Notes: generated by a model from the letters alone, not told the origin. A stretch of DNA of 64,000 bases from Channallabes apus (GCA_030522415.1 CM060112.1:11385501-11449500); one strand, 5' to 3'; numbered from the stretch's first letter, positions 1-12,862 are shown. Numbers and translations are program-made.

Positions 1-65
1 TGGAACTATGGTTGGCTGAGAAATGTTTTTTGAGATCCTTTTTTTTTTTACTGTTTTAACTGGGG

Positions 66-362
66 ATGGTTCCACATGGCGGCGCGGTGGTGTAGTGGGT
101 AGCACTGTCGCCTTGCACCTCCAGGGTCTGGGTTCGATTCCCCGGCCAGGCTCGATTCCCGTCTCTGTGTTCATGGATTGCCCGTAGTGTGTGATTGGGT
201 GTGTGAGTGTGTGTATGTGTGTGTGCCCTGCGATGGATTGGCACCCTGTCCAGGGTGTACCCCGCCTAGTGTCCGAAGTCTCCTGGGATAGGCTCCAGGT
301 CCCCGCGACCCTGAACACAGGATTAAGCGGTATAGAAGATGAATGAATGAATGGTTCCACAT
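66..362 (+). repeat. tRNA-headed SINE (family A) with target duplication
   Basis: The body at 78-350 starts with a tRNA-like head (box A-like TAGTGGGTAGCA, box B-like GGTTCGATTCC) and ends in a GAATGAATGAATG tail. It is flanked by a 12-bp direct repeat ATGGTTCCACAT at 66-77 and 351-362. The middle of the family consensus (the stretch around GCATGTTCTCCCCGTG) is missing, so this is an internally deleted copy. Box A/B and a LINE-style tail are known SINE traits; mobilisation by a partner LINE is inferred. Confidence 0.85.
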
Positions 363-477
363 TCCAGTGACTTGTGACTGCAGATGCTCAATAGTTCAGG
401 ACTGGTATTCCCACAAGCAGTTTTGTACCTGAGCCTCGGCCAACGAAAGTGGACACCGTCTCAACTTAAACAGCTTA

Positions 478-766
478 TACTGAACTTCCAGCCTCCTAAC
501 ACACAGTGCAGCAGATCAATCCCTGCTATCCGCCATCACCCAGATGAGGATGGGTTCTGGTTCCTTTCAAGGTTTCTCTCTATTGCCATCTCAGGGAGTT
601 TTTCCTTGCCACTGTCGCCCTCAGCATCATTTAGATTTATATATATTTTCTTACACATTTCAAACTCATTTCCATATTTTATGATTCTGTAAAAATGCGT
701 TGTGACAATAACCATTGTTAAAAGTGCTATATAAATGAAAAATTGAATTGAATTGAAATAGATCCG
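478..766 (+). repeat. Interspersed fish repeat, GAATT-tailed
   Basis: The stretch holds the block ATCTCAGGGAGTTTTTCCTTG and ends with GCTATATAAATGAAAAATTGAATTGAATTG-like sequence, a pattern I know from many fish genomes. A diverged copy in the opposite orientation lies at about 55433-55600. The class, LINE 3' end or SINE, is not settled. The ORFs over it are not credible genes. Confidence 0.5.
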
Positions 767-1848
767 TCTTCTCATTTTTCTTAACACACCTAAACACCTC
801 TACTTCTCGTTCTAGCTCTTGGAACAAGGTCCAAGCAGGCCCAAGTCCCAATTGATACTCTACAAACATTGCTGGGCTTCTCCGAGGTAACTCAATATCT
901 CTTTTGTGTCTGAGCATAAGTGGTAGCTGAGGACAGATGTGACATTTAGCTGGCTTGTCAGTTAGTGAGGCAGGGATAGCATATCCTGTTCTATCCACGT
1001 TGGGAAAGAAATGAATCACGGCTACATGGGCTTTTTACGAGATTGAAATGCGCACTTGAATTTAATTATGCAATAAGGATAGAAAACATAAGCATATCAC
1101 CACAATGATGAGGTACAGTGTCATTTTTTTGCTGAGTGTGCATATACTGTACATAGCATTTAAAGTTTTCATTCCTATAGAAAAAGTTATGAAAATTAAG
1201 CATGGACACTGAATCTCTGTAGAACAGTGCATACCATACCAACATCCAGTTGTAAAGGTTTCCATCTTTCCCGATTGCAGGAAACATTCTAAAATTCCCT
1301 CTTAAATGATATCACTCCAAGACAAGCATCCTCTTCCCTGAAGGGTACAGTTTAGCATCTTTTTTTAAACACTTTATCAAACGTAATAAACGTCAGAGCA
1401 TTGGTGTGTTAGACATGCTGCCTACCGTGTCCATTGACATTTACCACTATATAAAAACGCAGTAGGGCAGAACTATCAGATGAGCAGATCTTCATGAGTG
1501 AAATCTGGTTAAAAGAAATCTGGCAAGCAGAAGACAGAGCAGAGTGTCTATGGCATGCTCGCAGATTCAGTGGCCTTTTCACGTTCAGCAGCTCTCATTC
1601 TCTCATATCTTTTCTCACCTGTCAAACACACACCTCATTCACACTGACTCTCACTGTGTTCAAGTCTTTTTCCCAAACAAAAGCCACTTTATGGAGGAAT
1701 GTGACATGAGCAATGAACCTTTCCTCGCTCGGTGCATACTCTACTTCAGCTGATGGATCACTGACAGATAACGTAGTGGCACTTATTCAATTCAGGGGCC
1801 AGTGGAAACAAAATCATTTGCTATACCACCCGGTTTATTGCACGAGGG
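767..1848. other. Unassigned intergenic DNA
   Basis: No coding pattern, splice-bounded exon or recognised repeat was seen. The short ORFs here have no recognisable domain. Confidence 0.5.
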
Positions 1849-2129
1849 GCGTTCAACTCAAACTGGGACTTCCGTCTGTGGGAACTCAACACACAATCAC
1901 ACATGATAATATACGTTTCACATTTTGACACAGAGGGCCAGGCAGTCCAAACATGGCTCCAATTTACAGTATGGAGAAAATCCAAGCACTGGTGAAACCA
2001 TGGGATACGGTAAGTGGATTAGAGTGGCAGGGGATTATATAAAGAATTTTTTTTTGTTTTTATTCTTATAATTGTGCTCTTTTAATTTACACAATCAAAT
2101 GCCCTGGTTTGTATTGAACACCCCTCAAA
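1849..2129. mobile_element. Internally deleted mariner-type element
   Basis: The ends are inverted: GAGGGGCGTTCAACTC at the left and GAACACCCCTC at the right. The same terminal sequence begins the longer mariner-like copies at 43499 and 49205. Only about 280 bp remain, and the interior keeps a trace of the transposase end (AAGCACTGGTGAAACCATGGGATA). It behaves like a MITE derivative. Confidence 0.6.
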
Positions 2130-2429
2130 CCTCGCAAACTCCTATGAAATCCATGTGGGTATTCTTATGTGTCGCTTTTCACTTTACATTTTGACTAAAA
2201 GGCATTTAACGTGTTTAGAAGATCCAGACAATGTGTAAAGTTGATCAGATAGGCTCAGCCTTTGCCAGGCCACAGTTGTAAATAAGAAACCTGTTCTTAA
2301 TCTGTCTTGCCTGGTTAAATAAAGGTAAATAAAATCAATAAAATTGATACATTTCTGCAAAGATGAATACAAGCTAAATTTAATAAAGGAACACGTCTCA
2401 AAAAATAACATTCAACATCAGCAAGTGCT

Positions 2430-2625
2430 CAACAGTGCTGAGCAAGCGCTCAGTGATTAAGGTGTTTGACTACTGATCAGAAGGTCATGGGTTCAAACCC
2501 CCAGCACCACTAAGTTGGCCCTCAAATAGCAAGGCCCTTAACTCTCATACATTAAATGTATATTGAGATAAAAATGGAAGTCAATCTGGATAAGGGCAAC
2601 TGCAAAATGCTGTTAATGTAAACCA
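2430..2625 (+). repeat. tRNA-headed SINE (family B), diverged
   Basis: The head reads CAGTGATTAAGGTGTTTGACTACTG and later GGTTCAAACCCC, a tRNA-like box A/box B pair. The tail reads AGTCAATCTGGATAAGGGCA followed by AATGCTG, the conserved 3' part typical of vertebrate V-SINE-like families. A better preserved copy is at 29085-29268. Confidence 0.6.
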
Positions 2626-3165
2626 AGAAATCAGACGTAAGACTATAAAACCTGCTCTTTGTTTTAAAGACACTTTAATTCTTCTATACACTGATATTCT
2701 GGCAGCTCATGTTTTGGTTAAGTATAAAGTATTATACTTATTATAAAGTTATAGTGCAGGATACAAAAAGTGGATTCTCAGTATGACTTCAGCATGATTT
2801 TATGATATGATTGAGTATACAGTATGTTGAATATGTTATACATTATAAAACCATAATGTTCAGTCCTCATTTCTGATTGGTAAGAATGGTTCGCAATTCA
2901 GATTGATATGACAATATGGTTGTAAAACAATATTGGACACTAGGCACATTACCACATTATTGACAATGCACAATGTCACAAAGCATCTTTACAGAAATCG
3001 CTTTATATAAAATGTAAATGAATGTTTGTTTGTTTTTTGTATAGGGCAACAAGTGTTTTTTCTCGTTGTTTCCGTAGCGGTTGATTTTTACGGGGCGGGT
3101 TGCTAGCCCTACGCCCAACCCTTCTCCTTTCTCATCTGGCACTTGGGAACCGGCAACGGCGGAGC
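2626..3165. other. Unassigned AT-rich DNA
   Basis: Nothing coding was recognised. Positions 3060-3150 are a GC-richer stretch that looks repeat-derived, but I could not place it in a family. Confidence 0.4.
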
Positions 3166-3320
3166 ACACTCACGCACCCATTCACACACTGTGGGCAATT
3201 TGGGAGTGTCAATTAACCTAACCTACATGTCTTTGGACTGTGGGAGGAAACCTGAGTACCCGGAGGAAACCCACCAAGCACGGGGAGAACATGCAAACTC
3301 CATGCACACAGAGACGGGAA
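3166..3320 (-). repeat. SINE family A fragment
   Basis: It carries the reverse complement of the family A middle block (CTGTGGGAGGAAACCTGAGT, ACCCACCAAGCACGGGGAG) and stops inside the GAGACGGGAA segment before the tRNA-like head. Confidence 0.75.
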
Positions 3321-3497
3321 ATGAATGTATGTAATGTAATAAATAGGTATATCTTCCACAGTGAGGAAGCTAGAGGTGATGGAGGAAAGGTAAAATGCTG
3401 ACAGGACACGAGGAAGAAATCTGCAAAAAGAAAACCTCAAAAATAGGGACAACCCTCAAAAAGAAAGCAATCATCAACTAGTTAACACTAGATCATA

Positions 3498-3498
<1 letters not shown>

Positions 3499-3536
<38 letters not shown>
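3499..3536. repeat. (TA)n microsatellite
   Basis: An uninterrupted TA run lies directly before the Tc1-like element. It served as its insertion site (target TA at 3535-3536). Confidence 0.9.
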
Positions 3537-3539
<3 letters not shown>

Positions 3540-5154
3540 TGGTGTGAAAAACTATTTGCCCCCTTCCTGATTTCTTATTCTTTTGCATGTTTGTCACACT
3601 TAAATGTTTCTGCTCATCAAAAACCGTTAACTATTAGTCAAAGATAACATAATTGAACACAAAATGCAGTTTTTAAATGAAGGTTTACATTTAAGGGAGG
3701 AAAAAAAACTCAAAATCTACATGGCCCTGTGTGAAAAAGTGATTGCCCCCCTTGTTAAAAAATAACTTAACTGTGGTTTATCACACCTGAGTTCAATTTC
3801 TGTAGTCACCCCCAGGCCTGATTACTGCCACACCTGTTTCAATCAAGAAATCACTTAAATAGGAGCTACCTGACACAGAGAAGTAGACCAAAAGCACCTC
3901 AAAAGCTAGACATCATGCCAAGATCCAAAGAAATTCAGGAACAAATGAGAACAAAAGTAATTGAGATCTATCAGTCTGGTAAAGGTTATAAAGCCATTTC
4001 TAAAGCTTTGGGACTCCAGGGAACCACAGTGAGAGCCATTATCCACAAATGGCAAAAACATGGAACAGTGGTGAACCTTCCCAGGAGTGGCCGGCCGACC
4101 AAAATTACCCCAAGAGCGCAGAGACAACTCATCCGAGAGGCCACAAAAGACCCCAGGACAACATCTAAAGAACTGCAGGCCTCACTTGCCTCAATTAAGG
4201 TCAGTGTTCTCGACTCCACCATAAGAAAGAGACTGGGCAAAAACGGCCTGCATGGCAGATTTCCAAGGCGCAAACCACTTTTAAGCAAAAAGAACATTAA
4301 GGCTCGTCTCAATTTTGCTAAAAAACATCTCAATGATTGCCAAGACTTTTGGGAAAATACCTTGTGGACCGACGAGACAAAAGTTGAACTTTTTGGAAGG
4401 TGCGTGTCCCGTTACATCTGGCGTAAAAGTAACACAGCATTTCAGAAAAAGAACATCATACCAACAGTAAAATATGGTGGTGGTAGTGTGATGGTCTGGG
4501 GTTGTTTTGCTGCTTCAGGACCTGGAAGGCTTGCTGTGATAGATGGAACCATGAATTCTACTGTCTACCAAAAAATCCTGAAGGAGAATGTCCGGCCATC
4601 TGTTCGTCAACTCAAGCTGAAGCGATCTTGGGTGCTGCAGCAGGACAATGACCCAAAACACACCAGCAAATCCACCTCTGAATGGCTGAAGAAAATCAAA
4701 ATGGAGACTTTGGAGTGGCCTAGTCAAAGTCCTGACCTGAATCCTATTGAGATGTTGTGGCATGACCTTAAAAAGGCGGTTCATGCTAGAAAACCCTCAA
4801 ATAAAGCTGAATTACAACAATTCTGCAAAGATGAGTGGGCCAAAATTCCTCCAGAGCGCTGTAAAAGACTCGTTGCAAGTTATCGCAAACGCTTGATTGC
4901 AGTTATTGCTGCTAAGGGTGGCCCAACCAGTTATTAGGTTCAGGGGCAATTACTTTTTCACACAGGGCCATGTAGGTTTGGATTTTTTTTCTCCCTAAAT
5001 AATAAAACCCCTCATTTAAAAACTGCATTTTGTGTTTACTTGTGTTATCTTTGACTAATAGTTAAATGTGTTTGATGATCAGAAACATTTTGTGTGACAA
5101 ACATGCAAAAGAATAAGAAATCAGGAGGGGGGCAAATAGTTTTTCACACCACTG
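3537..5154 (+). mobile_element. Full-length Tc1-like transposon, family 1, copy 1
   Basis: The element starts CAGTGGTGTGAAAAACTATT and ends with its inverse, AATAGTTTTTCACACCACTG, flanked by TA on both sides (3535-3536 and 5155-5156). The terminal inverted repeats are long, roughly 200 bp or more. One open transposase lies inside. A nearly identical copy is at 37499-39120, and an old 3' fragment of the same family at about 14367-14540. Confidence 0.95.
3915..4937 (+). CDS. Tc1-like transposase, apparently intact
   Basis: The enzyme cuts and pastes its own transposon in the nucleus. It is 340 aa, the usual Tc1/Sleeping Beauty length. The N-terminal 110 residues form two helix-turn-helix units (SGKGYKAISKALGL; STIRKRLGKNGLHGR) with a GRPTK hook between them. 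The catalytic domain has D153 in WTDETKVELFG, D244 in QQDNDPKHTSK and E279 in [16 protein letters not shown], which gives DD34E spacing. I chose MPRSKEIQEQ as the start because it begins the conserved domain. It sits between intact terminal repeats and no stop or frameshift is visible. Activity is inferred, not shown. Confidence 0.95.
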   Translation: MPRSKEIQEQMRTKVIEIYQSGKGYKAISKALGLQGTTVRAIIHKWQKHGTVVNLPRSGRPTKITPRAQRQLIREATKDPRTTSKELQASLASIKVSVLDSTIRKRLGKNGLHGRFPRRKPLLSKKNIKARLNFAKKHLNDCQDFWENTLWTDETKVELFGRCVSRYIWRKSNTAFQKKNIIPTVKYGGGSVMVWGCFAASGPGRLAVIDGTMNSTVYQKILKENVRPSVRQLKLKRSWVLQQDNDPKHTSKSTSEWLKKIKMETLEWPSQSPDLNPIEMLWHDLKKAVHARKPSNKAELQQFCKDEWAKIPPERCKRLVASYRKRLIAVIAAKGGPTSY

Positions 5155-5156
5155 TA

Positions 5157-6024
5157 TATATAAATTTTTTGTATAACTTCATAATCATTAGAGTTTTACC
5201 GTGTTTTATAAACTTACACAGAGGATGAGAAAAGCTTTTGTAGAGCGACTCTTCAGGACAGAGAGTTTGATCCTTGTGCTTATCCTTGTGATATGATGAG
5301 TTTTTACGTATTTATTTTTCAAATAAAACAAAGACAAGAAGCTGATGAGGAAATAACAATTGAAATAATGTATTTATTATAGATGATGAACATGTGATGA
5401 ACATCCTCCATGTGATGGAACCTCCATGAATCACACTGATTGAGCATCCTATGGGTGGCTCAATCAGATTAGGATCTGTGAAGTTTAGAGGCCGGGTTGG
5501 CAGCCTTGGGCTCTTTGCAGTTGGGCAAAGACATTGCCTTTCGCTACACCAATTTCATATGGTGTAGTTCTCAAGTTAGCAAGTGTGTAAAATAAAAACG
5601 ACCTGCGGTTTGCCTGAACTGACCTGTGTTGAATGTGAATCATTTGACTAATGTTCTTCTAAACAAATTGAAGGCTTGAAACCCCTTGAGGACACACAGT
5701 TAGTGAAAAACGAAACCATCAGGACAATAGCAACAGTCATGATGTTTTTTTCCCCCCAGTGCCACAACATTAATGAATATTTTAGCAAATTGAGGGTCTT
5801 TTTTCATTAGTATTGCGTAGCACTAGACAAAAATATTGCCCCTAGAATAAATATCTTTTTTTTAACACAAGCTTATTCTCACTGCTTATGGGAATGAATA
5901 AATATTTATAAATTATGCAAAAAGAAAGCACAATTCAGTTATATTTGCAGAAAAAGTTTATTAATGAATATGGTTCATGATCCAGACGGACCTTTCAGGC
6001 CATGAGGGCATCTTGTTTCAAAGC

Positions 6025-6093
<69 letters not shown>

Positions 6094-6502
6094 TCATCTA
6101 ATCATCCTTACTAATGCGCCAGTGGTATAATCAATCCCTCGCTCACGAGAAGCAACAGCATAATGATTAATCCACAGTGTTTATTTGAGAATAAATTAGG
6201 TGGACAGAAGGAGAGGTGATAATTGATGGCTACTGTCCTCTAGTGGCTTAAACTACTATGTGTGGTGTAGAAATATCAATAAGAAAATACATATGACATT
6301 TTAATACTAGGGAGTTGCTATAACATTATCGCATAATGTACGAAAATCATAACTGATAAAAAATAAAGTTGTTTAGGTCTAAATAGGTTTAGAAATTTTG
6401 TTTGTGAGCTTTAGGAAGTTACCATCTATACTTTAATTCTAATATTTTGAGAGTAATGAGAAATTCAAGCTTTAGCAGATTTTTAAAAAAATAATTAATT
6501 TA
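5157..6502. other. Intergenic DNA with a (CA)n microsatellite
   Basis: A CA run of about 65 bp occupies roughly 6028-6092. The rest is AT-rich with no recognised gene or element. Confidence 0.5.
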
Positions 6503-6747
6503 TTCATTCATTCATCTTCTATACCGCTTAATCCTCTATTCAGGGTCGCGGGGGCCTGGAGCCTATCCCAGGAGACTTCGGGCACAAGGCGGGGTACACC
6601 ATGGACAGGGTGCCAATCCATCGCAGGGCACACACTCATACGCACATTCACACACTCATTCACACACTACGGTCAATTTGGGAACACCAATTAGCTTAAC
6701 CTGCATGTCTTTGGACTGTGGGAGGAAACCGGAGTACCCGGAGGAAA
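6503..6747 (-). repeat. SINE family A, 5'-truncated
   Basis: Read on the minus strand, it ends with the GAATGAATGAATAA tail and lacks the tRNA-like head, stopping at the CTCCGGGTACTCCGG block. AT-rich flanks (AAAATTAATTTA-like) probably represent the target duplication. Truncation at the 5' end is expected for LINE-driven insertion. Confidence 0.8.
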
Positions 6748-9700
6748 AAAATTAATTTAAATTAATACAATAATCTGGATATGTATAACATCTCATTGAT
6801 TTCGATTTGTAATCATATATCTTACTTATTCTTAGTGATCGCTAGGTGTGATGTAAATGTGAGGTTAATATGTATGATGAGGATTCATCAGTGGCATAGA
6901 ACAAATAATATGAGGCAAATACAGTGTTACAAGCAGAAGGATGAATGCATTCATAAAGTCCAAATTTAATCTCCCAGTGAACAATTTTACAGCAAAATTT
7001 GATATTTCATGCATTTTTCAGATTTTTTTAATTATTTATTTTTCTGCATTTTTTTTTAATTAAGAAAGAAATATTGCAAACAGTTAGAGAATATTTTGTG
7101 CATGTATTCTGTAAGTTATGGTGTTAAAAAGCACAAATGCCAAAATATTATGCTCAAATTGTTTTGTTTATATCAACTATAATTCCACCTTCCCTAGCTT
7201 TTGTCAGAATGGATAAATCAGATCAAGGTAAGAAGTGCAGTGTTTTGTTGCTCACAATTTTTATTTTATTTGCAAATACAAAAACCTCTGGTTACATCAT
7301 TTTACAGCAGTTTTAGTTTCACTTCTGTACTCGCCCACAGTTCCCTGTCATAGTACAGGTATGCACCGTATGACGTCTGTTTGTGAATCAACCGACCACA
7401 TCCCTCTGTTTGCTTCATCTCAGTGGTAGATGAAGCACACAGAAAGACAAAGAGACCATGACAGCTTCCCAAACACAGCTTGTGCATCTCATGTCTCTTG
7501 CAAACAAATCACTTGTGTGTCTTTCAAGTGTTGTAATGGTATTTTCCCCACATAATTTTCTTTAGCAAATATCACCGTAAAAATGCATAATGACTCCTAA
7601 AAACTCCCACAAAACCACTGTTAGTGACAGCAGGAGCAAGAGGGAAAAGGGAAATGTTGAAGATTGCACTACAAAGTAACTTTACCACAGTGCTTTCACT
7701 ATAATATACCACATGGCTTTGTTATTACATTATGCTGGAACAGAATTCTGATTGCATAAAGTCCTATTTCACAGAACCTATCACAATGCCCTTTTATGGC
7801 TTCAACATTCTCCGAAAATTCACAAATTCACATTTAATCCACTCGCAATATGATTAAATCAAATTCAAATTAAAATGTTATATAGAGTACGATATGTAGT
7901 GAAATGCTTATACGACCGCCTGTGACCTTAAAAATAAAAGCTTATTAATAAGAAATAAATATGAATAAAAAAAAGAAATACAATAGAAAATAAATTTAGC
8001 TAGGTTATAAAATAAAAATAAAAATAATCTGTACAATATAGAAAAATATAGAAAATGTAGAAATTTTTGTGTAAATAAAGAAAAATAGGGGAGGGGTGCA
8101 AATATGCATGAAAGTGACTTATTAAAGTGACTTGTGTGACTTGTGTGATTAGCGTTTGCTTGAAAACAGTGTCGTGGTTTGTTTCAAATGTGGAAGTTTA
8201 AAGCTTCTAAAATAAAGTATTTTAGTATTTTAGTATTTTCAAAAACTAAAAGTTTTGTTATAGACAACCTGCAGATTGTTTATCTGTTTATCGCATTTTT
8301 TATTCAGACTGTTTAAATGCATAACATTTTGATACAGTAAATAATCCACTTCACTCGCTTTCATTATACCTCCAACCTGTGAGGTTTCACATTTTAGTTC
8401 CATCCCAAACGCCACTGAAGATGCTGTAGTTAAGAATATATCATATGTTAAAAATTTAAATTTTTTAAGTTAAGAATATATCAGAGAAACAAATGACAAA
8501 TTTCAGCCCAAATGTGAGTAGAGCAAATTTAGAAGGCTTTTTATTCAATCTAATCACCTGACATGACTTTGACATGGTTATGAATCTGCAGTCTGTTCTA
8601 GTAATAAATCAACCTCACTTCTTCAAATGTGTAATAATTGTGATGGTGGGTGGCTCTGATGTAGTTGATTCCACAAAACTCACAAAATAATCTACATTTT
8701 GTTAAAAGCATAAACAAATCCGACGTGGATGCTGAAACTGAAACTTTATCTCGGCAAGACAATAGGGGGTCCATAGGAATAAGATGTAGGCGGCGTTGAT
8801 AAACAAGAAAGACACCTCAGGAACACTTTCCCATGACTACAGTAGGTAATAGATGTACCGGATCCTGGTGAGGATACACAGAATTATCATTGTTATCAGT
8901 TTGACTGGGTTTTATCTAACAAATTTGTCTTCCCGGATTATCCGTCCTTTAACAGCTGTGTCTGGGGTTTGGGGGTTGGGGGGGGGGGGGCGCTATGGTG
9001 GTAGAATCGCCCTCGAAGTGGGCAAATGCTGTACATTTGATAACAGGGGCATTTATCTAAAGACACACACATGCTTATAGACTCACAGGCCTCTTTGTGT
9101 TATGAGATAGTGACGTGCACGTTGTGTGTGGAGACATCAGGTCAATAGGCAGCGTGTGTTTGGATTTGGAGAACAGATTGTGGTTTTGGATGACTGCTTG
9201 TCACAGACACAGTGGGGGTTCCAGACTTACTCAGTATTTTCTCACAGTCTCCATCCTGCCGAGAGCGATACCACATGTGTCTTTAATAATTATGGTCATG
9301 TCATGTAAATGCTTAGAAATGCAAATAATTATTATTTATGATGTTATCCTGTCATTTATCACTTGAAGATAGCATAATGCCTTTGAATAAGGAATTCAAA
9401 TATGCATCCTAAATGACAAAATCTATGACTTCAGAAATGATTGAGTCTATTATAAAAGGGTGTGCACATTTAAGGTACCAGTATTTACTTCAGTTATTAA
9501 TCTATTAAACTATACTTGAATTTGCTAGATTCAAATTCTAGTTGAAGATTAAAAAATGTCGGTTAAAGATTAAAGTTCTACATGACAAAAAAAAATACAA
9601 TTTAAAATTTGAATTGTACTTTATTTTTTTTATTTAATGGATTAATCAGAAACTATTCTGGTATTATTATTTATTCTGGTTATTAAAATGACTAATATTT

Positions 9701-10180
9701 ATATCTCCTGTTTCTATTAAATATTTTTTTTCAGTGGTGCAAGAACTATTCTTTTATTATTATTTTTACTATTATAATAATTATTATTATTTATACTCAT
9801 AAAGAAATATGTGTGGTTTAGTCTTTTAATTACCAACAGTATTACATATTATTTACACTTTAGATAAAGGGCTATCACTATTAATATCTGATTTTGGCAC
9901 TGTACAACACACATTATTCAATTTCTTTCTTTTTTTATTTTTATGATTAACCATAAATATAACAAGACTAAAAAAATTATATTTGTTCTAATTCAATTGT
10001 AACCTAAATGATGAGTCTCATGTATTTGATTAAAATGAATGTGTGATCATTATTTTAATTCAAAAACTATATAGCTAACAGCTATATAACTATTTAAATA
10101 TTTCTGGCATGAATTTCACATGGCACATCATTGCGGGTTGCTCCCTACTGTATAATCTGACATGATATCTCCACACACTA
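6748..10180. other. Unassigned intergenic DNA
   Basis: AT-rich sequence with scattered small ORFs that lack recognisable domains or splice context. A G-run of a dozen bases sits near 8980. No feature can be supported. Confidence 0.5.
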
Positions 10181-10208
10181 AACACACACACACACACACA
10201 CACACACA
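10181..10208. repeat. (CA)n microsatellite
   Basis: Simple CA repeat of about 28 bp. Confidence 0.85.
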
Positions 10209-10887
10209 GTCTGAAGACGTCTGGACAGCCGCAAGCAGCAGACGGCGACAAACATCGTTTGAAGCCTTCAGCACTTATGAGTCACATGCTGTTGTGGATA
10301 GTCCCATATGAAAAATCCTAAAGATTAGCACTTACCCAAAACAAGTTACTCCCAACTTTCACCCCTGCTTTAATTGGTAGTCTCTCATGGATATTGTAAA
10401 TTTGTCTGCTGTAACATTCTTTCATATTGCACATCCTTACAAAACTCTTAGTTCTGTTTGTCCTTATAGTATCACAAGTAAAAGAATGATGATTTTATAA
10501 TCCCATTAGTCTGCCTCACCCAGGAGAGAACGGTTCTCTGTTTGATTTTTTTGATTTTTTATTTTGCCTTCAGCTTGTTTATTACAGACTATAACTTCTG
10601 GATTTAACAGATATAAATATGACATTACAGTAACTGAAACGTCACATATACATTACTGCCAGTGAAATTCTTTATTATTAGCTTGCTTTACTACCAGCAC
10701 AACGCAAAAGACATGTACAGTACAGTGCTTCATGGAATGTTATATCTTGTTATAACTGAGTTTAAATGTAAACACTGTCATTTGAGATTATTAAAACTAT
10801 TTTTCTGACTAGCATATGAGCTTCAAAAAAATAAACATTACCATCATCATTTTTAAACAGAGTGATCATGTAGTTTCATGCTCATAT

Positions 10888-10919
10888 AGGAAGTACACAT
10901 TGTACCATGTGTACTTCCT
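10888..10919. repeat. Perfect 12-bp inverted repeat
   Basis: AGGAAGTACACA (10888-10899) and TGTGTACTTCCT (10908-10919) are exact reverse complements around an 8-base loop. No gene or element boundary was recognised beside it. Confidence 0.8.
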
Positions 10920-11583
10920 ACCATGAGATCTGCTTAACTTTAAAAAAACTACGAAATGATCATCCACATTACAAAACCATGAATTTTCCACTGCATTCTA
11001 AAAATATTGAAGAACGCAGAGGTGAACTGAGTTAAAATGGAAAAAATACGAATGTTCAAGTTCATACTACTTCCTATAGCCACGTCCCTGTTTGGTTTTC
11101 AATGTGTCTAATTATTGTCACTTATTTCCTATCACGCACATGATCATGCGTTTATCAGGTCCGATTAGATCGAACCGAGTTATCACTATGTCCGATCAGA
11201 TTGCACCATGATCCTACCAGGTGCTTATCACGCACTTCCTACGTTGTCACTGCGTCTGGTGGTTTGTGCCATGCATATAGTACGTCAGTGAAGTTCCTAA
11301 GAGGTGTTAGTTATACTGATAACCGGCCAATGACTTTATACATTGACTAATACATCAATTCAAGTTTTCACTGCTGGGATCTCCATACTTCTCGGTTTTA
11401 ATAGATACAGTACCAAATGTTTCATTCTGTGCCAAAAGTATTTAAACAGTCTAAAACAGACTGGGAGATATAATTTGCATTGGGTTTTTAAAGTACAATT
11501 ACACATTGCTGTACAGTACTTTTAGATGCCACAAGTTAATGTTAATATAAGTTAATATAAGTTACTAAGTTGTCTAATAATAA

Positions 11584-11765
11584 GTTACCAATCTCACACA
11601 CTACGGACAATTTGAGACCGGCAGTTAGCTTCATCTGTGTGCCTTTGAACTGTGGGAGGAAACTGGAGAACCCGGAGGAAACCCACAAAGACCAATAGAA
11701 ACATACAAACTCTAGGCACAAAGACCCGAAACAGGAGTCAATCTCGGACCCCGGATTAAACATGG
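11584..11765 (-). repeat. SINE family A, diverged copy
   Basis: The reverse-complement middle block is recognisable (GTGGGAGGAAACTGGAGAAC, CCGGAGGAAACCCAC), but it carries many substitutions. It is older than the copies at 15421 or 62242. Confidence 0.65.
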
Positions 11766-11775
11766 CCACCATGAC

Positions 11776-11900
11776 GACTATTATTATTATTATTATTAAC
11801 TGTCAGCAATAATTGTTTTCAACTTCCACTTATAGTGGATTTGCAGTCTGTTCCATGTTAACTAGAATGCTACTGCTGCAACAACAACAACAACAACAGC

Positions 11901-11942
<42 letters not shown>

Positions 11943-12356
11943 CGTGCTCAAGGGTTCAGTGGTGGTATCTTGAACCCCTGAGCTTCTGATCAGTGACACA
12001 GAGCCTTACCATGACTGAGTCAACACTACTTCACACTACTTCATACAGTATATACAGTATATCACTCACTCATTGTCTATACTGCTTTATCCTGGGTTTG
12101 GTCGGGGGACACACACACACACACATACACACACATATACAGTACATACTCATTCGCACAGTATGGGCAATTTGGGAATGGCAATTAGACATATCTGCAT
12201 ATCTTTGGACTTTGGGAGGAAACGGGAATACCAGGAGGAAATCCACCAAGCATGGGGAGAACATGCAAGCTCCTTGTAGACAGACCTGAGGTGGGAATCA
12301 AACCCAGACCTTGGAGATGCAAAGTGAAAGTGTTAACCACTATGCCAACGTGCCGC

Positions 12357-12392
<36 letters not shown>

Positions 12393-12455
12393 GGCAGCAG
12401 TCATCAACTTCAACTTAAAGTGGAGTTGCAGTCTGTTGCATGTAAACTGGTGGTG

Positions 12456-12504
<49 letters not shown>

Positions 12505-12512
12505 TTTGCTGT
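11776..12512. repeat. Two TTA/TAA-bracketed units around a SINE
   Basis: A roughly 75-bp unit containing GTGGATTTGCAGTCTGTT lies at about 11800-11880, between a (TTA)n run and an (ATA)n run. A related unit containing GTGGAGTTGCAGTCTGTT lies at 12388-12460, again with (TTA)n before and (TAA)n after. Between them lie a SINE family A copy on the minus strand (about 12063-12354) and a SINE-B-like scrap (11942-11998). Confidence 0.55.
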
Positions 12513-12822
12513 ATGGTTTTATAATATTGTAAGACATTGTAATCTAATAAGAAGATTCCTGAGCCCCCTCACTGTGCTTGTTTATGCCTTATGTGGTAAC
12601 ACCTACTACATCCTGTATCCAGATGAGTATACTTTACATCGGAATGGCTCTTGTCTGCTAGAACCCTTTTGTTTAATAAGGATTGTTTAATCCTGTCTGT
12701 CTCCGGGTCCCTCTATGACTGACATGGTTCTTTTCTTCTTCTTTTTTTTTGATGTTCGGGACGTAGCACAATTTAAATGTGCTCTCTTTGCTGAGAATAA
12801 ACAGAGATCTTCAGACATCATG

Positions 12823-12862
<40 letters not shown>

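Noticed and set aside
12436..12690. ORFs coding poly-Asn, poly-Tyr, poly-Ile or His-Thr runs (also 14058-14297, 18541-18750, 41561-41773)
   Set aside because: They are translations of microsatellites.
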